Source: Costertonia aggregata
GTDB lineage: Bacteria > Bacteroidota > Bacteroidia > Flavobacteriales > Flavobacteriaceae
Length of the DNA stretch: 64,000 nt
Reading direction: 5' to 3'
Assembly (NCBI RefSeq): GCF_013402795.1
Contig: NZ_CP058595.1
Span: 2,451,848 to 2,515,847, forward strand
Shown: positions 41,376 to 51,127 of the stretch, in pieces
Layout: every line of letters begins with the position of its first letter
How positions within the stretch are numbered: position 1 is the first letter of the stretch
The notes under the pieces: model-generated
Database searches by the model: none
Told to the model about the DNA's origin: nothing
The model's input: only the letters and a program-made list of their open reading frames with translations
Program-made: the position numbers and the translations under genes

Positions 41376-42068
41376 TTATCTGCTGTATGCCGTCAAAACA
41401 GTACTGCCCATCAGCTTCCCATTCTTATTAAAGGTTTCTTGTTTGACCATACCCACGCCCTCGGCTAGCCATAGTCTTGAGGAAAAGGTTTGGTTGGCCA
41501 TCATCATTTTTGATTTGGTGTCATTGGTGATGACCATGCAATCAAAAGTGCCTGCCGGGGTAGTGACCGATTCCTGCTTTTCTACCTTTCTATTGATTTG
41601 GTCAACACTCATGTTCATGTTCATGCCGCCCATACTGATTTTGACGGCCACATTGGCATCTTCGAGTTCTTGACCTACAGAAAGGTTGTTGGGCAGTTCA
41701 ATATCGGTGCCGCTGATTTCCATTTCCATATCCTTATAACCTTCCAACATACTTGCGGGTATCAGCGATTCATAATCGATCATTACCTTGTTTTCGGTAC
41801 AGCTGAATCTATACTCGGTATTGTATATCTCCTTTCCTTTATGGTCTTTCATGGTAATATCCATAATCGCTTTTGTGGTTGCACCGCTGTTGGTCACTTC
41901 TACTATTTCATAATTTGCTACGGTTTCGACCTTGTCTTTTTTACCATAAGAGGTATATTCAAAGGTGGCTCCTTCCTCTAAGGGGTAATACTGGCTGCAA
42001 TCTGACTGTGCATTTGATATACATATTCCCACCATTAGGGCGAATACATGAGAAATAAGACTTTTCAT
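41376..42068 (-). CDS. Secreted TapB/DUF3108-like protein
   Basis: This 230-residue protein has a signal peptide (MKSLISHVFALMVGICISNA). The body matches the DUF3108-like TapB pattern: CSQYYPLEEGATFEYTSYGK at the start, EIVEVTNSGATTKAIMDITM, ESVTTPAGTFDCMVITNDTK and a C-terminal FSSRLWLAEGVGMVKQETFN. Related proteins are periplasmic with lipid-binding-like beta folds. It lies 17 bases downstream of the OmpA-type gene, so it shares its transcript. Confidence 0.7.
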   Translation of the reverse strand: MKSLISHVFALMVGICISNAQSDCSQYYPLEEGATFEYTSYGKKDKVETVANYEIVEVTNSGATTKAIMDITMKDHKGKEIYNTEYRFSCTENKVMIDYESLIPASMLEGYKDMEMEISGTDIELPNNLSVGQELEDANVAVKISMGGMNMNMSVDQINRKVEKQESVTTPAGTFDCMVITNDTKSKMMMANQTFSSRLWLAEGVGMVKQETFNKNGKLMGSTVLTAYSR

Positions 42069-42085
42069 ATTATTTTTTTGTTTGG

Positions 42086-43384
42086 TTATAGTTTTATGAA
42101 TTCAACACGCCTGTTTTTAGCCTTGCCATCGGCAGTATTATTGTCACCTATGGGTTCTGATTCACCCTTGCCTTCGGAAACAAGTCTATCGGATGAAACC
42201 CCATAAATTGATATCAATGTGTTTTTGACGGCCTCGGCCCTGGCTTTTGAAAGCTTCATGTTGGTGTCATCCGCACCGTCGGCATCGGTATGTCCGATTA
42301 TCTTTAACTTCATGTTGCCTTCTTGTTGCAACACTTGATAAATTTGACGTATTATGCCCATGGACTGTGGTTGTATGTTTGATGAGCCGGAATCAAATAA
42401 AATCCCGTTAGTGGATACATTACCTTGCGAAATCAACTTTTTGCGTAAATCTATTCCGCCTTCTGCAATTTTTAGATTGGTGATGAACAACCGTTCTTTA
42501 CCGTCTTTAAAACCTACAGGCTCTAACTTGAAAGTTGTAATTTTCCCTGCTGGTACAATTCTAGGGATGTCTACATATTTTTTTTCGTTGATCCAGAGGC
42601 GAAAACGTTCTTTGTTGACGGCTACCGAAATATGTGGGGTATCCATCATAATCTTACGAATATCGACAGATATATTGTTGTCTATCACTTTTTCCCTGTC
42701 CTTTCGACCCCACATGCGCAATGAAGATGCTATGTATTGGCAAAAGGGTAGATAGGCATATACAGCATTTTGCCCATAACCAAAATTGTCGCTTTCGTCC
42801 AATATAAAATGTAATTTTGCCGTTGATGATGTTTTTGTGTCGACCCCTGTCGTGAAAATATCGAACTCAATGGTATACTCTTCTGGGAGTTGCTCCACGT
42901 CAGGGATGTAGTAGGATGACATCTTCATGTCAAACCATCTTGCATCGTCAATCATCACAACTTCGCCACCGCCATTGGTATTCCATTTTGAAGGAAAATC
43001 ACCAACGAAATCGTCGGCAAAATCATCGAAGTAGAGCAATTTGTCACCAGGTACAAAATCAAATTTGCTGTATACGGCAATCTCTTCTTTTTTTTCAGCT
43101 ATCCCTGTATTGTCAGGGATATCTGTATCACTTTCATTTGTTGGGTTCTTTTTGGTAGTGGGTGTTTCATCGTTTTTTGGTTGCTTCCCTTTTTTTTCGG
43201 GATACAGAATACTATCCATTTGTTTTTCGGTTTCCCTTTCTGTTTTTTCCTCCAATTTTCGCTCAACGGTCTCCTTTGCTCTTTTTTTTATTTTTTTCCA
43301 GATTTGGGCATTTGTGTTGGGAATAAACGCCAGGATAAAAATCAGGGGTAATCCCGAACGTAAAATTGTAAATAGAGATTTCAT
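42086..43384 (-). CDS. OmpA-family protein with N-terminal amphipathic helix
   Basis: This 432-residue protein has a signal peptide, then IWKKIKKRAKETVERKLEEK, the same basic helix module as in the DUF4412-like protein at 36843, and a low-complexity linker. A laminin-G-like or concanavalin-like domain follows (about 118-310; KLLYFDDFADDFVGDFPSKW, LPEEYTIEFDIFTTGVDTKT). The C-terminal OmpA domain (about 325-432) has LFDSGSSNIQPQSMGIIRQI, KIIGHTDADGADDTNMKLSK and KAKNRRVEFIKL. It should bind peptidoglycan and present a ligand domain. It is an analogue, not a copy, of the OmpA lipoprotein at 31446. Confidence 0.85.
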   Translation of the reverse strand: MKSLFTILRSGLPLIFILAFIPNTNAQIWKKIKKRAKETVERKLEEKTERETEKQMDSILYPEKKGKQPKNDETPTTKKNPTNESDTDIPDNTGIAEKKEEIAVYSKFDFVPGDKLLYFDDFADDFVGDFPSKWNTNGGGEVVMIDDARWFDMKMSSYYIPDVEQLPEEYTIEFDIFTTGVDTKTSSTAKLHFILDESDNFGYGQNAVYAYLPFCQYIASSLRMWGRKDREKVIDNNISVDIRKIMMDTPHISVAVNKERFRLWINEKKYVDIPRIVPAGKITTFKLEPVGFKDGKERLFITNLKIAEGGIDLRKKLISQGNVSTNGILFDSGSSNIQPQSMGIIRQIYQVLQQEGNMKLKIIGHTDADGADDTNMKLSKARAEAVKNTLISIYGVSSDRLVSEGKGESEPIGDNNTADGKAKNRRVEFIKL

Positions 43385-43477
43385 TGTATGTACTTTAATT
43401 TACGATTGGTCTTAAAATTAAATAAAAGCCAAATCGAATGTGTGAAATCTGTATAGTCGGTAAAAAAATATGTATAA

Positions 43478-43618
43478 TCAGTTTATTTTGTAGACAATCA
43501 GCGAGTTGTCCTGGTCCTTTACCGTAAGTTCAAGTTTTGAGTCATTGTCAATATCGGCCAGATCAATGGTAGAGTTGCCAAAAACGGGAAAGCTTTGGAT
43601 GGGCCTTGCTTGGCTATC
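43478..43618 (-). pseudogene. Orphan 3' fragment of the 814-residue lipoprotein gene
   Basis: These 141 bases repeat 47853-47993, the last 47 codons of the neighbouring lipoprotein gene including its TGA stop, with three differences. There is no start and no upstream part. In gene order the fragment lies downstream of the 1336-residue gene, while the intact gene end lies upstream of it, so the two copies are direct repeats around that gene. Confidence 0.85.
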
Positions 43619-43684
43619 CTTAGTCATTAATACTTAAATAATTGCCATGCTAGTTCAAGAAGTTTTTCTTCTCTAGTATTAAAT

Positions 43685-46600
43685 TTATTTTTTTATAATA
43701 AGCTTATTTATGCTTTGTTTTTCGTTAGATATTTTTACCGCATAAACACCAATTGGCAAATTACTTAGGTCATATTCTGAGGATTCCTTATCTATCAAAC
43801 CATTCATGACTAGCTGACCACTCATTGAAAAAATAGATATTTTACTTTTTTCTTCTATTGCATTAATGAATAGTTTATTTGCTACCGGGTTGGGGAAAAG
43901 GACGGCTTCAAGTGTCTCAATTTTATTGTCTGTATAGTTGATTTTATTCTTTTCAAAATAGGGAAGTGCATAATTATATGCATTCAAACCTATTTTTCTG
44001 CCAATTACACGGCCTGGAATATCATCAACTGGCGGATGGATTCCCCCCCATATTCTGGAAAGACTAGTCTGGTCTGATGCATCTTTGTAAGTGGCCCACT
44101 GTAGCTTGATATCAACCGAAGGCCCTTTTTCAAATACCAAAAATTCGTCTTTCTTGGCAACAAATTCACCCATTCCACCGGGAAAATACTCGTCTCCGGT
44201 TATCAATGTCAACACCTCTGCAGCAGCACGGGAAAATGTTGAGTGGCCTGAGACATAACCGGCAAATGGTGGCGTTACGAAACTGGGGCGTTGATATGGC
44301 CACCAATTTTCTGCCAGAACCCAACCTACCCCAGCTACATCAGTTTCCGAGTTATTTATGGCACTATGTCCCAACCAGGAATACAACTTAATCTTACCTA
44401 TGTGCTCGCCATTATTCCCGCTCAAGGAGTCATTAGGTCCAATAACTTCAATATAGCCATCTTTGAGTTTGATGCCATCTGGATGATAATTGGGTTGCAT
44501 AGTGTCTGAACTCTGGCCTAATTCACACATATAACGTATCGCGGAAATTGGCCTTATGTAGTCATGCCAACCTTTAATCGACCATGCACTCACAGCGGAA
44601 TCGTGCATGGCACCACCCAATATAAAGTATGATTTCACATCCCATTCCAAGATATTTAATTCATCACCTTTACCATTAAACTTGCGTGTGAAAAGCTCGT
44701 GGTCTGTTACATAGTTCAAAATAGTAAACCAGTGACCTGGTGGCGTTTCAGAATCAGGACCATCTGCCCAGAATTCTGCTAAGACCCTTGTGTAATCACC
44801 TCTAGGAACTATTTGCTCTTCATATGGATTACCTGTTTTTGGGTTCATACTATGCCCATTACCGACATCACCGCCATTTAACTCGTCATAGAACGTTGAA
44901 TAATCTGTAAAAGAATCTGGAAATGAATTAAAATTCACATTACCAATGGATTTAGGGGAAATATCCCACATAACACCATCTGTCGGATCTAAATGAGAAC
45001 CCCATATTGAAACTAAAGAAAAGTTCCATTTATAATTATCTTTGGAAGATTGCTCCGGTGAATTTAGTTTTGGAGGGACATTAGGATTGTGATAAACAGT
45101 AAAGTCAAAACCGTCCCTGCTAAAAATATCTTTATCTTGAGGTAATAAGGCAAAAGGTTTCACATTTCCCCATTCTGGACTTAAAAATGTTGGTGTAGAC
45201 TCTGAAATTAAATTTCCGCTTTGGTCTACAAAAGTTGTGAATTTTAAGGGTTGCCATCGATTTGGATCAATAACTCCTGTTGATATGTATGTTGAAGAAT
45301 CTAAATCCAAACTTGGATTTACAGGGCTGTAAAAAGAATTATCGTAATCTGTTGTTTCTCTTGAATTATCGTTTAAACCATAATCTATAAGTGTTTGCGC
45401 TACATAATTCCCAAAGTTGGCTGCCTCGCCTGATTCATAATCTGTTGATGTAATATCGGTATCATAACCCAATTGATCCATTACTGACTTAAACATAGAT
45501 AATGACTCGTCAGCGCCAGGAGAATTTCGAAAACGATGATTTAACAAGCGGTACATGGCATAGCTTATGGACTTTGTCAATGAAACATCAATATCTTCTT
45601 TCGGGATAAAATTTTTGAGTGTACTAGTAAAATCATGAACTTCATTTCCTAATAAATAAGGATTTGTTCCATGATAAACTGCCCAAATGTCATACATGGC
45701 GACACTACTGTGAAAAAGATTTCTAGCGTGTACCGTCGGCCTTGCAAAATCATTTCGTATAGCTTCCAACAGCACTTCATTCCAGACTCTTGCTATTGAT
45801 ATATCTTGCGGTCTGTTATAGATGTTTAATGTCACATCTAAAGTCTTTGTTGAATTAAAGCAACTTTCACTCTGCTCCGTTACAGAGACTTTACCGTTTT
45901 CACTAAGTCCCCATTTAACCGATATGCTATTTGTGTCTTGACCATTAATTATTTTTCCACCCTCAACGTTCCATTTTAATTGAGAATTATTATCAGAAAC
46001 ATATACATATGTTTCTATCTGACTAAGCCCCGATTCTTTAGGGCCTGAAATTTCGTTTGAAGAACCGTATTGGCAACTACCGTCATCTATTGTTGCCAAT
46101 GGATTATAATTACACGAGTTGAAATCGGTACATCCAGGAATATCTTCAACAGTAGTCTCGTTTGTAACAGTCAAAACTTGATTTGCTTCAACGTTTTTTA
46201 ATATTGTTACTGTATTATCTGGCCATTCTATTCTTATTTCTTCTACATTGTTGTTTGTGCCAAGGCCGAAGAATGCTTCTGCTGGCTCTTGGCCATAAAA
46301 ACTGGTACCAGCAGAAATTAGGCGGGTACCACGAAGATTATTCGATTTTATTTTAATCGTTGCTCCTATCGAGTAGTGGTTGCTGCCGTACATTCTTGGT
46401 TTGATGACAATAAAATTTCCAGCATTAGAATTATTATTTAAGGAATTCTCGTAAAGTAATACAGGTTTGTTGTTGCTTTCGTTTTCTTTTAATGTCTGTA
46501 ATAAATCAAGGTCCCCATCTCTATCCATATCAAAAGCTAGCAAGGTCGTAGCAAATAAATTATCATTAAAACCCGAAGCGTTCGATACGTCGGCATAAGA

Positions 46601-47695
46601 TTCCCCTTGATTATTGATCCAAAGTCTGGATTTGTCAGCAGGGTAAGATATATATCCATTGGTAGTTGCTAAGTCCAACCATCCATCATTATTTGCATCA
46701 AAAAATGTTGTGCCCCAATCCCAACCGCTATCTGAAACCCCTAAAGACCTAGAAACTTCTGTGAATTTCAGGGAATTGCCTTGAGAATTATTTTCCAAAA
46801 GGATGTTGTATTTGCCATCAATAGTAATGTTTGTAGCATAGATGTCAAAATCGCCGTCATTGTCATAATCTCCCAGAGCTATTCCCATTTCGTTGAAAGC
46901 ACCATTAACTCCTGCGGTTGAGGCTACTTCATCAAATGTGTTGTCACCTTTGTTAAGCCATAGCTCATTAGGTTTAAAATCAACATTTATGTACAAGTCT
47001 TGAAAACCGTCTTTATTAAAATCATAAAACATTGGTTGCCAGTAGTCCTTCGTTGTTGTATCTAAAAGGCTAGAACTACTAATATTGGAAAAAGTTCCAT
47101 CGGTATTGTTCAAAAAGAAAGAACTTTTACCTTTCCAAAAGGTAATAAAGAGATCTAAAAACCCATCATTGTTAATGTCCCCCGCAGATAATCCTCCAGT
47201 TGTTATCAGAGGGTTTGCGATACCAGAATCGTATATATTACCGAAAGTGAGACCGGCTTGCTCAGTGGTTTCAGTGAAATACCCATCCAAAGTTTGTTGA
47301 TATAAGCTAACCATGATTTTAGAATCACAATCTATATCAATACAATTCCCAACTACCAATAGGTCTAATAAGCGGTCTCCATTGTAGTCAAACCACAATG
47401 AAGCATTGCTTGGTTTTAGGGATGCTAAACCGACTTCTGAGGCTATATCCAAAAAAATACCTTGACCATCATTTCTATACAGACGGTTTGGTATTCCAGA
47501 ATCTGTTGCCAAAAAAAAGTCGATGTCACCATCGTTATCAAAATCAGCCAAAGAAGCACCGTAGCCGAAAGGCTGGGATAGTTCTGTAGCATCTTGAATT
47601 CCAGAGGATGCCGTGATATTAGAGAAGACTGGTGTTTGACCAAAAAAACTGTTACTAAATAACAATAGTATAATTACGACTACACCCTTTCCCAT
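43685..47695 (-). CDS. FG-GAP/ASPIC protein fused to a vanadium haloperoxidase-like domain, T9SS-sorted
   Basis: This 1336-residue protein has a signal peptide, seven or so FG-GAP/VCBS repeats (GYGASLADFDNDGDIDFFLA, GIALGDYDNDGDFDIYATN; about 45-420) and an ASPIC/UnbV domain (about 435-505; AEAFFGLGTNNNVEEIRIEW). A Cys motif GCTDFNSCNYNPLATIDDGS follows (about 516). The PAP2/vanadium haloperoxidase region spans about 640-1240, with KGWHDYIRP (about 1041), SGHS (about 1148) and RIWGGIH (about 1215), i.e. all vanadate-binding positions. The C-terminal type IX sorting domain (about 1265-1336) has VLFPNPVANKLFI and GVYAVKISNEKQSINKLIIK. It is probably secreted or surface-bound; halogenation or phosphatase activity is inferred. 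Confidence 0.85.
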   Translation of the reverse strand: MGKGVVVIILLLFSNSFFGQTPVFSNITASSGIQDATELSQPFGYGASLADFDNDGDIDFFLATDSGIPNRLYRNDGQGIFLDIASEVGLASLKPSNASLWFDYNGDRLLDLLVVGNCIDIDCDSKIMVSLYQQTLDGYFTETTEQAGLTFGNIYDSGIANPLITTGGLSAGDINNDGFLDLFITFWKGKSSFFLNNTDGTFSNISSSSLLDTTTKDYWQPMFYDFNKDGFQDLYINVDFKPNELWLNKGDNTFDEVASTAGVNGAFNEMGIALGDYDNDGDFDIYATNITIDGKYNILLENNSQGNSLKFTEVSRSLGVSDSGWDWGTTFFDANNDGWLDLATTNGYISYPADKSRLWINNQGESYADVSNASGFNDNLFATTLLAFDMDRDGDLDLLQTLKENESNNKPVLLYENSLNNNSNAGNFIVIKPRMYGSNHYSIGATIKIKSNNLRGTRLISAGTSFYGQEPAEAFFGLGTNNNVEEIRIEWPDNTVTILKNVEANQVLTVTNETTVEDIPGCTDFNSCNYNPLATIDDGSCQYGSSNEISGPKESGLSQIETYVYVSDNNSQLKWNVEGGKIINGQDTNSISVKWGLSENGKVSVTEQSESCFNSTKTLDVTLNIYNRPQDISIARVWNEVLLEAIRNDFARPTVHARNLFHSSVAMYDIWAVYHGTNPYLLGNEVHDFTSTLKNFIPKEDIDVSLTKSISYAMYRLLNHRFRNSPGADESLSMFKSVMDQLGYDTDITSTDYESGEAANFGNYVAQTLIDYGLNDNSRETTDYDNSFYSPVNPSLDLDSSTYISTGVIDPNRWQPLKFTTFVDQSGNLISESTPTFLSPEWGNVKPFALLPQDKDIFSRDGFDFTVYHNPNVPPKLNSPEQSSKDNYKWNFSLVSIWGSHLDPTDGVMWDISPKSIGNVNFNSFPDSFTDYSTFYDELNGGDVGNGHSMNPKTGNPYEEQIVPRGDYTRVLAEFWADGPDSETPPGHWFTILNYVTDHELFTRKFNGKGDELNILEWDVKSYFILGGAMHDSAVSAWSIKGWHDYIRPISAIRYMCELGQSSDTMQPNYHPDGIKLKDGYIEVIGPNDSLSGNNGEHIGKIKLYSWLGHSAINNSETDVAGVGWVLAENWWPYQRPSFVTPPFAGYVSGHSTFSRAAAEVLTLITGDEYFPGGMGEFVAKKDEFLVFEKGPSVDIKLQWATYKDASDQTSLSRIWGGIHPPVDDIPGRVIGRKIGLNAYNYALPYFEKNKINYTDNKIETLEAVLFPNPVANKLFINAIEEKSKISIFSMSGQLVMNGLIDKESSEYDLSNLPIGVYAVKISNEKQSINKLIIKK

Positions 47696-47852
47696 AATGT
47701 TAAATATTTCACAACTTACAAATTTATATAAATATTCTATTGGTTACCAAACAGTTTGAGCTTTTTGTAAACTAATTAAGCGTAAGTTTCTTTGGGCATC
47801 AATTACGAGAATTATAAAAAATAATGGTAAAAATTAAACCTGTTGGTCAAAT

Positions 47853-50297
47853 TCAGTTTATTTTGTAGACAATCAGCGAGTTGTCCTGGTCCTGTACCGT
47901 AAGTTCAAGTTTTGAGTCATTGTCAATATCGGCCAGATCAATGGTAGAGTTGCCAAAGACGGGAAAGTTTTGGATGGGCCTTGCTTGGCTATCAAACAAA
48001 TATACCTTTTGATTTTGTATGTCGGTTACCGAGACATAAATTTTGTCGTTGAGATAAAATATCGTTGGTTTGGTGTATACGCCTAAATCCATTTCCATTT
48101 TTTTCCCTTTTATGGTTAAAATATTATCGTTCATTACTGCTAAAGTTTTACTTGTAGCATCAATGCCGTGGTCTTTGTTCAGATTAAGCGGGGTTTTTAT
48201 TGTCTTACCTTTAGTGTCTGTAGCGAAGAGATTTCCTTTTACATCAGTGACTATAAACCTGTTGTTGTGGAGATGGGGGTTATTTTGTGAAAAATTTATT
48301 TTTTCCTTCACATTTATTCTGTTATCCCCAACACGGTTCAATATTTTTAAATCTCCGTTTTCCAGAACAAATACCAAATAATCCTTTTTGTTCAATCTAA
48401 AATGGTTTGGTGCTGTAAGAATTGGGCTTTTGGCTTTGGTATATTTGAAACCCGTAACGATTTTCCCTTTGTTATTGTACATGAACACTTTATCGCCCTG
48501 CGTGATTACAAACCGGTAATCTTTTTTTTCATCATAATCAAAAACTGCTAACGGATTCAAGTTGCCGCCACTGAACGATATTTCAAAAGGTTGAACCAAA
48601 TCCCCATTGCGGTCGAGTATCAAAAATTGGTTATCGGTACAAAACGCCAATTGTAACCTACCGTTTTTATAAATGTCTACTTGATGTACCTTTCCTTGAA
48701 TACGTCCCTTTAATTGTTTTTTCCAAAGTACCTTGCCCTTGGTAGAAATTAGATATAGATTGTTTTCTTGATCTTGTACAACAACTTCTTTTTTATTGGT
48801 TCTATGGTTTATGATGAACTGAGGGGGTGTTGCAATATCATTATCCAGCAGTACGGTGAAAAGTGGAGCCGTAATATTGGGCTTTTGGTTATTTTCCGTT
48901 TTTTTGATGATGATATTGGTATGATAAAAACCATTGTCAGACGTTGCTTGGGCGGAAAACGAATATTTTTTGATTTGTTCGTCTTCTATCTCAGAAAGAA
49001 AATCAGAATCTATCCAATTGGAAAGACCTTTAAAATCAGCTATAAATTGAACTGATGCTTCATTAGCGAGTTCATCTTGCATACTTTGATACAAAATGGA
49101 TTTCTCAAACGAAGATTTACCATTAAAACTACTTATCACAGTTTGCAAAGTCTCCCTGTTTTCCGAAAAAACCATAGTGTTGTCCAAAAGCACGAAATGG
49201 TTGGCTTCAAAATCTTGTACCAATGGATTTAAATAAAAGTTGAGGAAATCATTTTTATCAAGCTCTATGATTTCATGACCTTGATAGTTGAAAGCGTTCC
49301 TTCTTACAGTATTCAAAAATTCAAATATGCTTTCGGCGTCATATGCATTTATCAGTATCGCCCTAGAATTGTCGAAATGTAGTTCTCCGATTTCTTCTAT
49401 GGTTTTGAAAATAGTGTCTGAAACCGTTGAATTATTTGAATATGATTGTCGGTTTTTAGAAAATTTGCTAAAATCATCAAATGTATATGTGAACAGGGTA
49501 TTGGTATTTTGTGGCGTAACCAAAGCAGCTTTACTATTTAAGGGACTTGTGTTTTTAAAAAAGTTCAAATAGTTTTTTATCGAGTCATTGGCTATGCTGA
49601 TGCCATGTAATTTCACATAGTTTTGGCCCAGGTCAACATCCAAAGAAATCCAATCGGCAAAACCTGTAAGGCTTTCTTTTTTTTTAAGTATCGGAGAGAA
49701 AAGGGAATGACCTGCTTTGGTGTTTATATAAATTGAAGCAGATTTGTTGAGATCGGATATGGCGAATAATTTTTGTAAAGTCGGTGCGATGTTTTCTTTT
49801 TCAGTGCTTAAAATACCATTCTCCAATATTGTTTTGGAAGATGCAATTATGGTTTTTTCATCTATTCTGGTTTGATAAAATATAGATTCATTCAATGTAT
49901 GTTTTTTGATAACGTTACCCTTGTATACTATTTCTTCTATGGTTTTATTTTTGATTTTATCAAGTTGTATGTTGAGAGTGCTATCGTTGGCAATAAAAAA
50001 ATAACCTAAATCGTCTTCATCCACTTCGATAAGTGCCAAAACACTTTGATTTTTCGTTTGAACAAAATCAAGGACACTTATTTTTTTTGAGAAAGCACTG
50101 TAGTTTTTTGAAGTTTCGACCTGTTTTATAAAAAAACTGTTCTTTAATCCGCTTTTGAAGGCTTGATAGTCATTTATTTTTATTACCGTGGATGCACTCG
50201 ATGGCACATAATCCAATAACCTAGAGTTGGTTTTTAGGGGTTCATTGCAACTTAAAAAGAATAGAAACAAAATGGGTAAGGCTATTCTTAAGATCAT
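47853..50297 (-). CDS. Large lipoprotein with predicted C-terminal propeller
   Basis: This 814-residue protein has lipobox LFLFFLSC (Cys about 17). The N-terminal half (about 30-450) starts LDYVPSSASTVIKINDYQAF, resembling DUF3352-type proteins. The C-terminal half has repeated strand blocks (FIINHRTNKKEVVVQDQENN, GRLQLAFCTDNQFLILDRNG, HLHNNRFIVTDVKGNLFATD) like a PQQ-type or WD-type propeller. It precedes rnhB's stop by 20 bases on the same strand, so the two may be cotranscribed. Its last 141 bases are duplicated at 43478-43618. Confidence 0.65.
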   Translation of the reverse strand: MILRIALPILFLFFLSCNEPLKTNSRLLDYVPSSASTVIKINDYQAFKSGLKNSFFIKQVETSKNYSAFSKKISVLDFVQTKNQSVLALIEVDEDDLGYFFIANDSTLNIQLDKIKNKTIEEIVYKGNVIKKHTLNESIFYQTRIDEKTIIASSKTILENGILSTEKENIAPTLQKLFAISDLNKSASIYINTKAGHSLFSPILKKKESLTGFADWISLDVDLGQNYVKLHGISIANDSIKNYLNFFKNTSPLNSKAALVTPQNTNTLFTYTFDDFSKFSKNRQSYSNNSTVSDTIFKTIEEIGELHFDNSRAILINAYDAESIFEFLNTVRRNAFNYQGHEIIELDKNDFLNFYLNPLVQDFEANHFVLLDNTMVFSENRETLQTVISSFNGKSSFEKSILYQSMQDELANEASVQFIADFKGLSNWIDSDFLSEIEDEQIKKYSFSAQATSDNGFYHTNIIIKKTENNQKPNITAPLFTVLLDNDIATPPQFIINHRTNKKEVVVQDQENNLYLISTKGKVLWKKQLKGRIQGKVHQVDIYKNGRLQLAFCTDNQFLILDRNGDLVQPFEISFSGGNLNPLAVFDYDEKKDYRFVITQGDKVFMYNNKGKIVTGFKYTKAKSPILTAPNHFRLNKKDYLVFVLENGDLKILNRVGDNRINVKEKINFSQNNPHLHNNRFIVTDVKGNLFATDTKGKTIKTPLNLNKDHGIDATSKTLAVMNDNILTIKGKKMEMDLGVYTKPTIFYLNDKIYVSVTDIQNQKVYLFDSQARPIQNFPVFGNSTIDLADIDNDSKLELTVQDQDNSLIVYKIN

Positions 50298-50317
50298 CTT
50301 AGCGATTTTTCACAAAT

Positions 50318-50914
50318 TTAGATATCTAGTCTTAGTTGTTCGGGCAATTGTTTAAAACTTTTTCTATGATATTTTGTGATGCCATATTTACGGATAGCCT
50401 CACGGTGTTCTTTCGTAGGATATCCTTTATTACGTTTCCAGTTATACATAGGATATTCCAAATGTATTTTTTCCATGTAGGCATCCCTATGCGTTTTTGC
50501 CAAAACTGAAGCAGCGGCAATGCTCATGTATTTGCTGTCTCCCTTAACAATACATTCATAAGGTATGCCATGGTAAGGTTTAAACCGGTTTCCGTCAACG
50601 ATTATAAACCTAGGTGGGTTTTTGATTTGGTCCAGGGCGCTATGCATTGCTAAAATTGATGCATTTAGGATATTTAATTCATCTATTTTTTCCGGATAAA
50701 CATGAGCTACACCAAAACCAATGGCAAGCTCTTCAATGTAAGGACGTAAAACATTCCTCTTTGTTTCAGATAGTTGTTTGGAGTCGTTAAGGATTTCATT
50801 TTCGAACTTTTTTGGGAGTATAACAGCTGCAGCGGTGACTGGCCCTGCCAAGCACCCTCTGCCAGCCTCGTCTGTACCGGCTTCATGAAAATCATTAAAT
50901 ATTTTGTTCAACAT
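50318..50914 (-). CDS. rnhB: Ribonuclease HII
   Basis: This 198-residue enzyme removes ribonucleotides from RNA-DNA hybrids. The catalytic set is visible: [20 protein letters not shown] (Asp-Glu at about 15-16), [11 protein letters not shown] (Asp about 107) and [20 protein letters not shown] (Asp about 143). The C-terminus has [20 protein letters not shown]. Full length for the family. Confidence 0.96.
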   Translation of the reverse strand: MLNKIFNDFHEAGTDEAGRGCLAGPVTAAAVILPKKFENEILNDSKQLSETKRNVLRPYIEELAIGFGVAHVYPEKIDELNILNASILAMHSALDQIKNPPRFIIVDGNRFKPYHGIPYECIVKGDSKYMSIAAASVLAKTHRDAYMEKIHLEYPMYNWKRNKGYPTKEHREAIRKYGITKYHRKSFKQLPEQLRLDI

Positions 50915-51068
50915 TTTTCAAAAATATCAAAAGATTAAATTATTGCTTAAGTAATTTTCATTTAAATGTTAAAAACAATTATAATCCCCAGTTCAGGCGT
51001 TCTTTTATTAATGTTTTCATAAAAATTTGTTTTTTTTTAACAGGAATACAAGTGATGTCAAAGTATTT

Positions 51069-51100
51069 TTTGGATTATTAACTATTTATTAAGACTTTTG
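51069..51100 (+). promoter_or_regulatory. Possible promoter of the SusC/SusD operon
   Basis: TTTG at 51069-51072 and GACTTTTG at 51093-51100 are separated by 20 bases, close to the Bacteroidota consensus TTTG-N19/20-TAnnTTTG with one mismatch in the -7 box. The SusC ATG is 28 bases downstream of the -7 element. Confidence 0.45.
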
Positions 51101-51127
51101 GCACAGACTAATTCAAAAATATATTAA

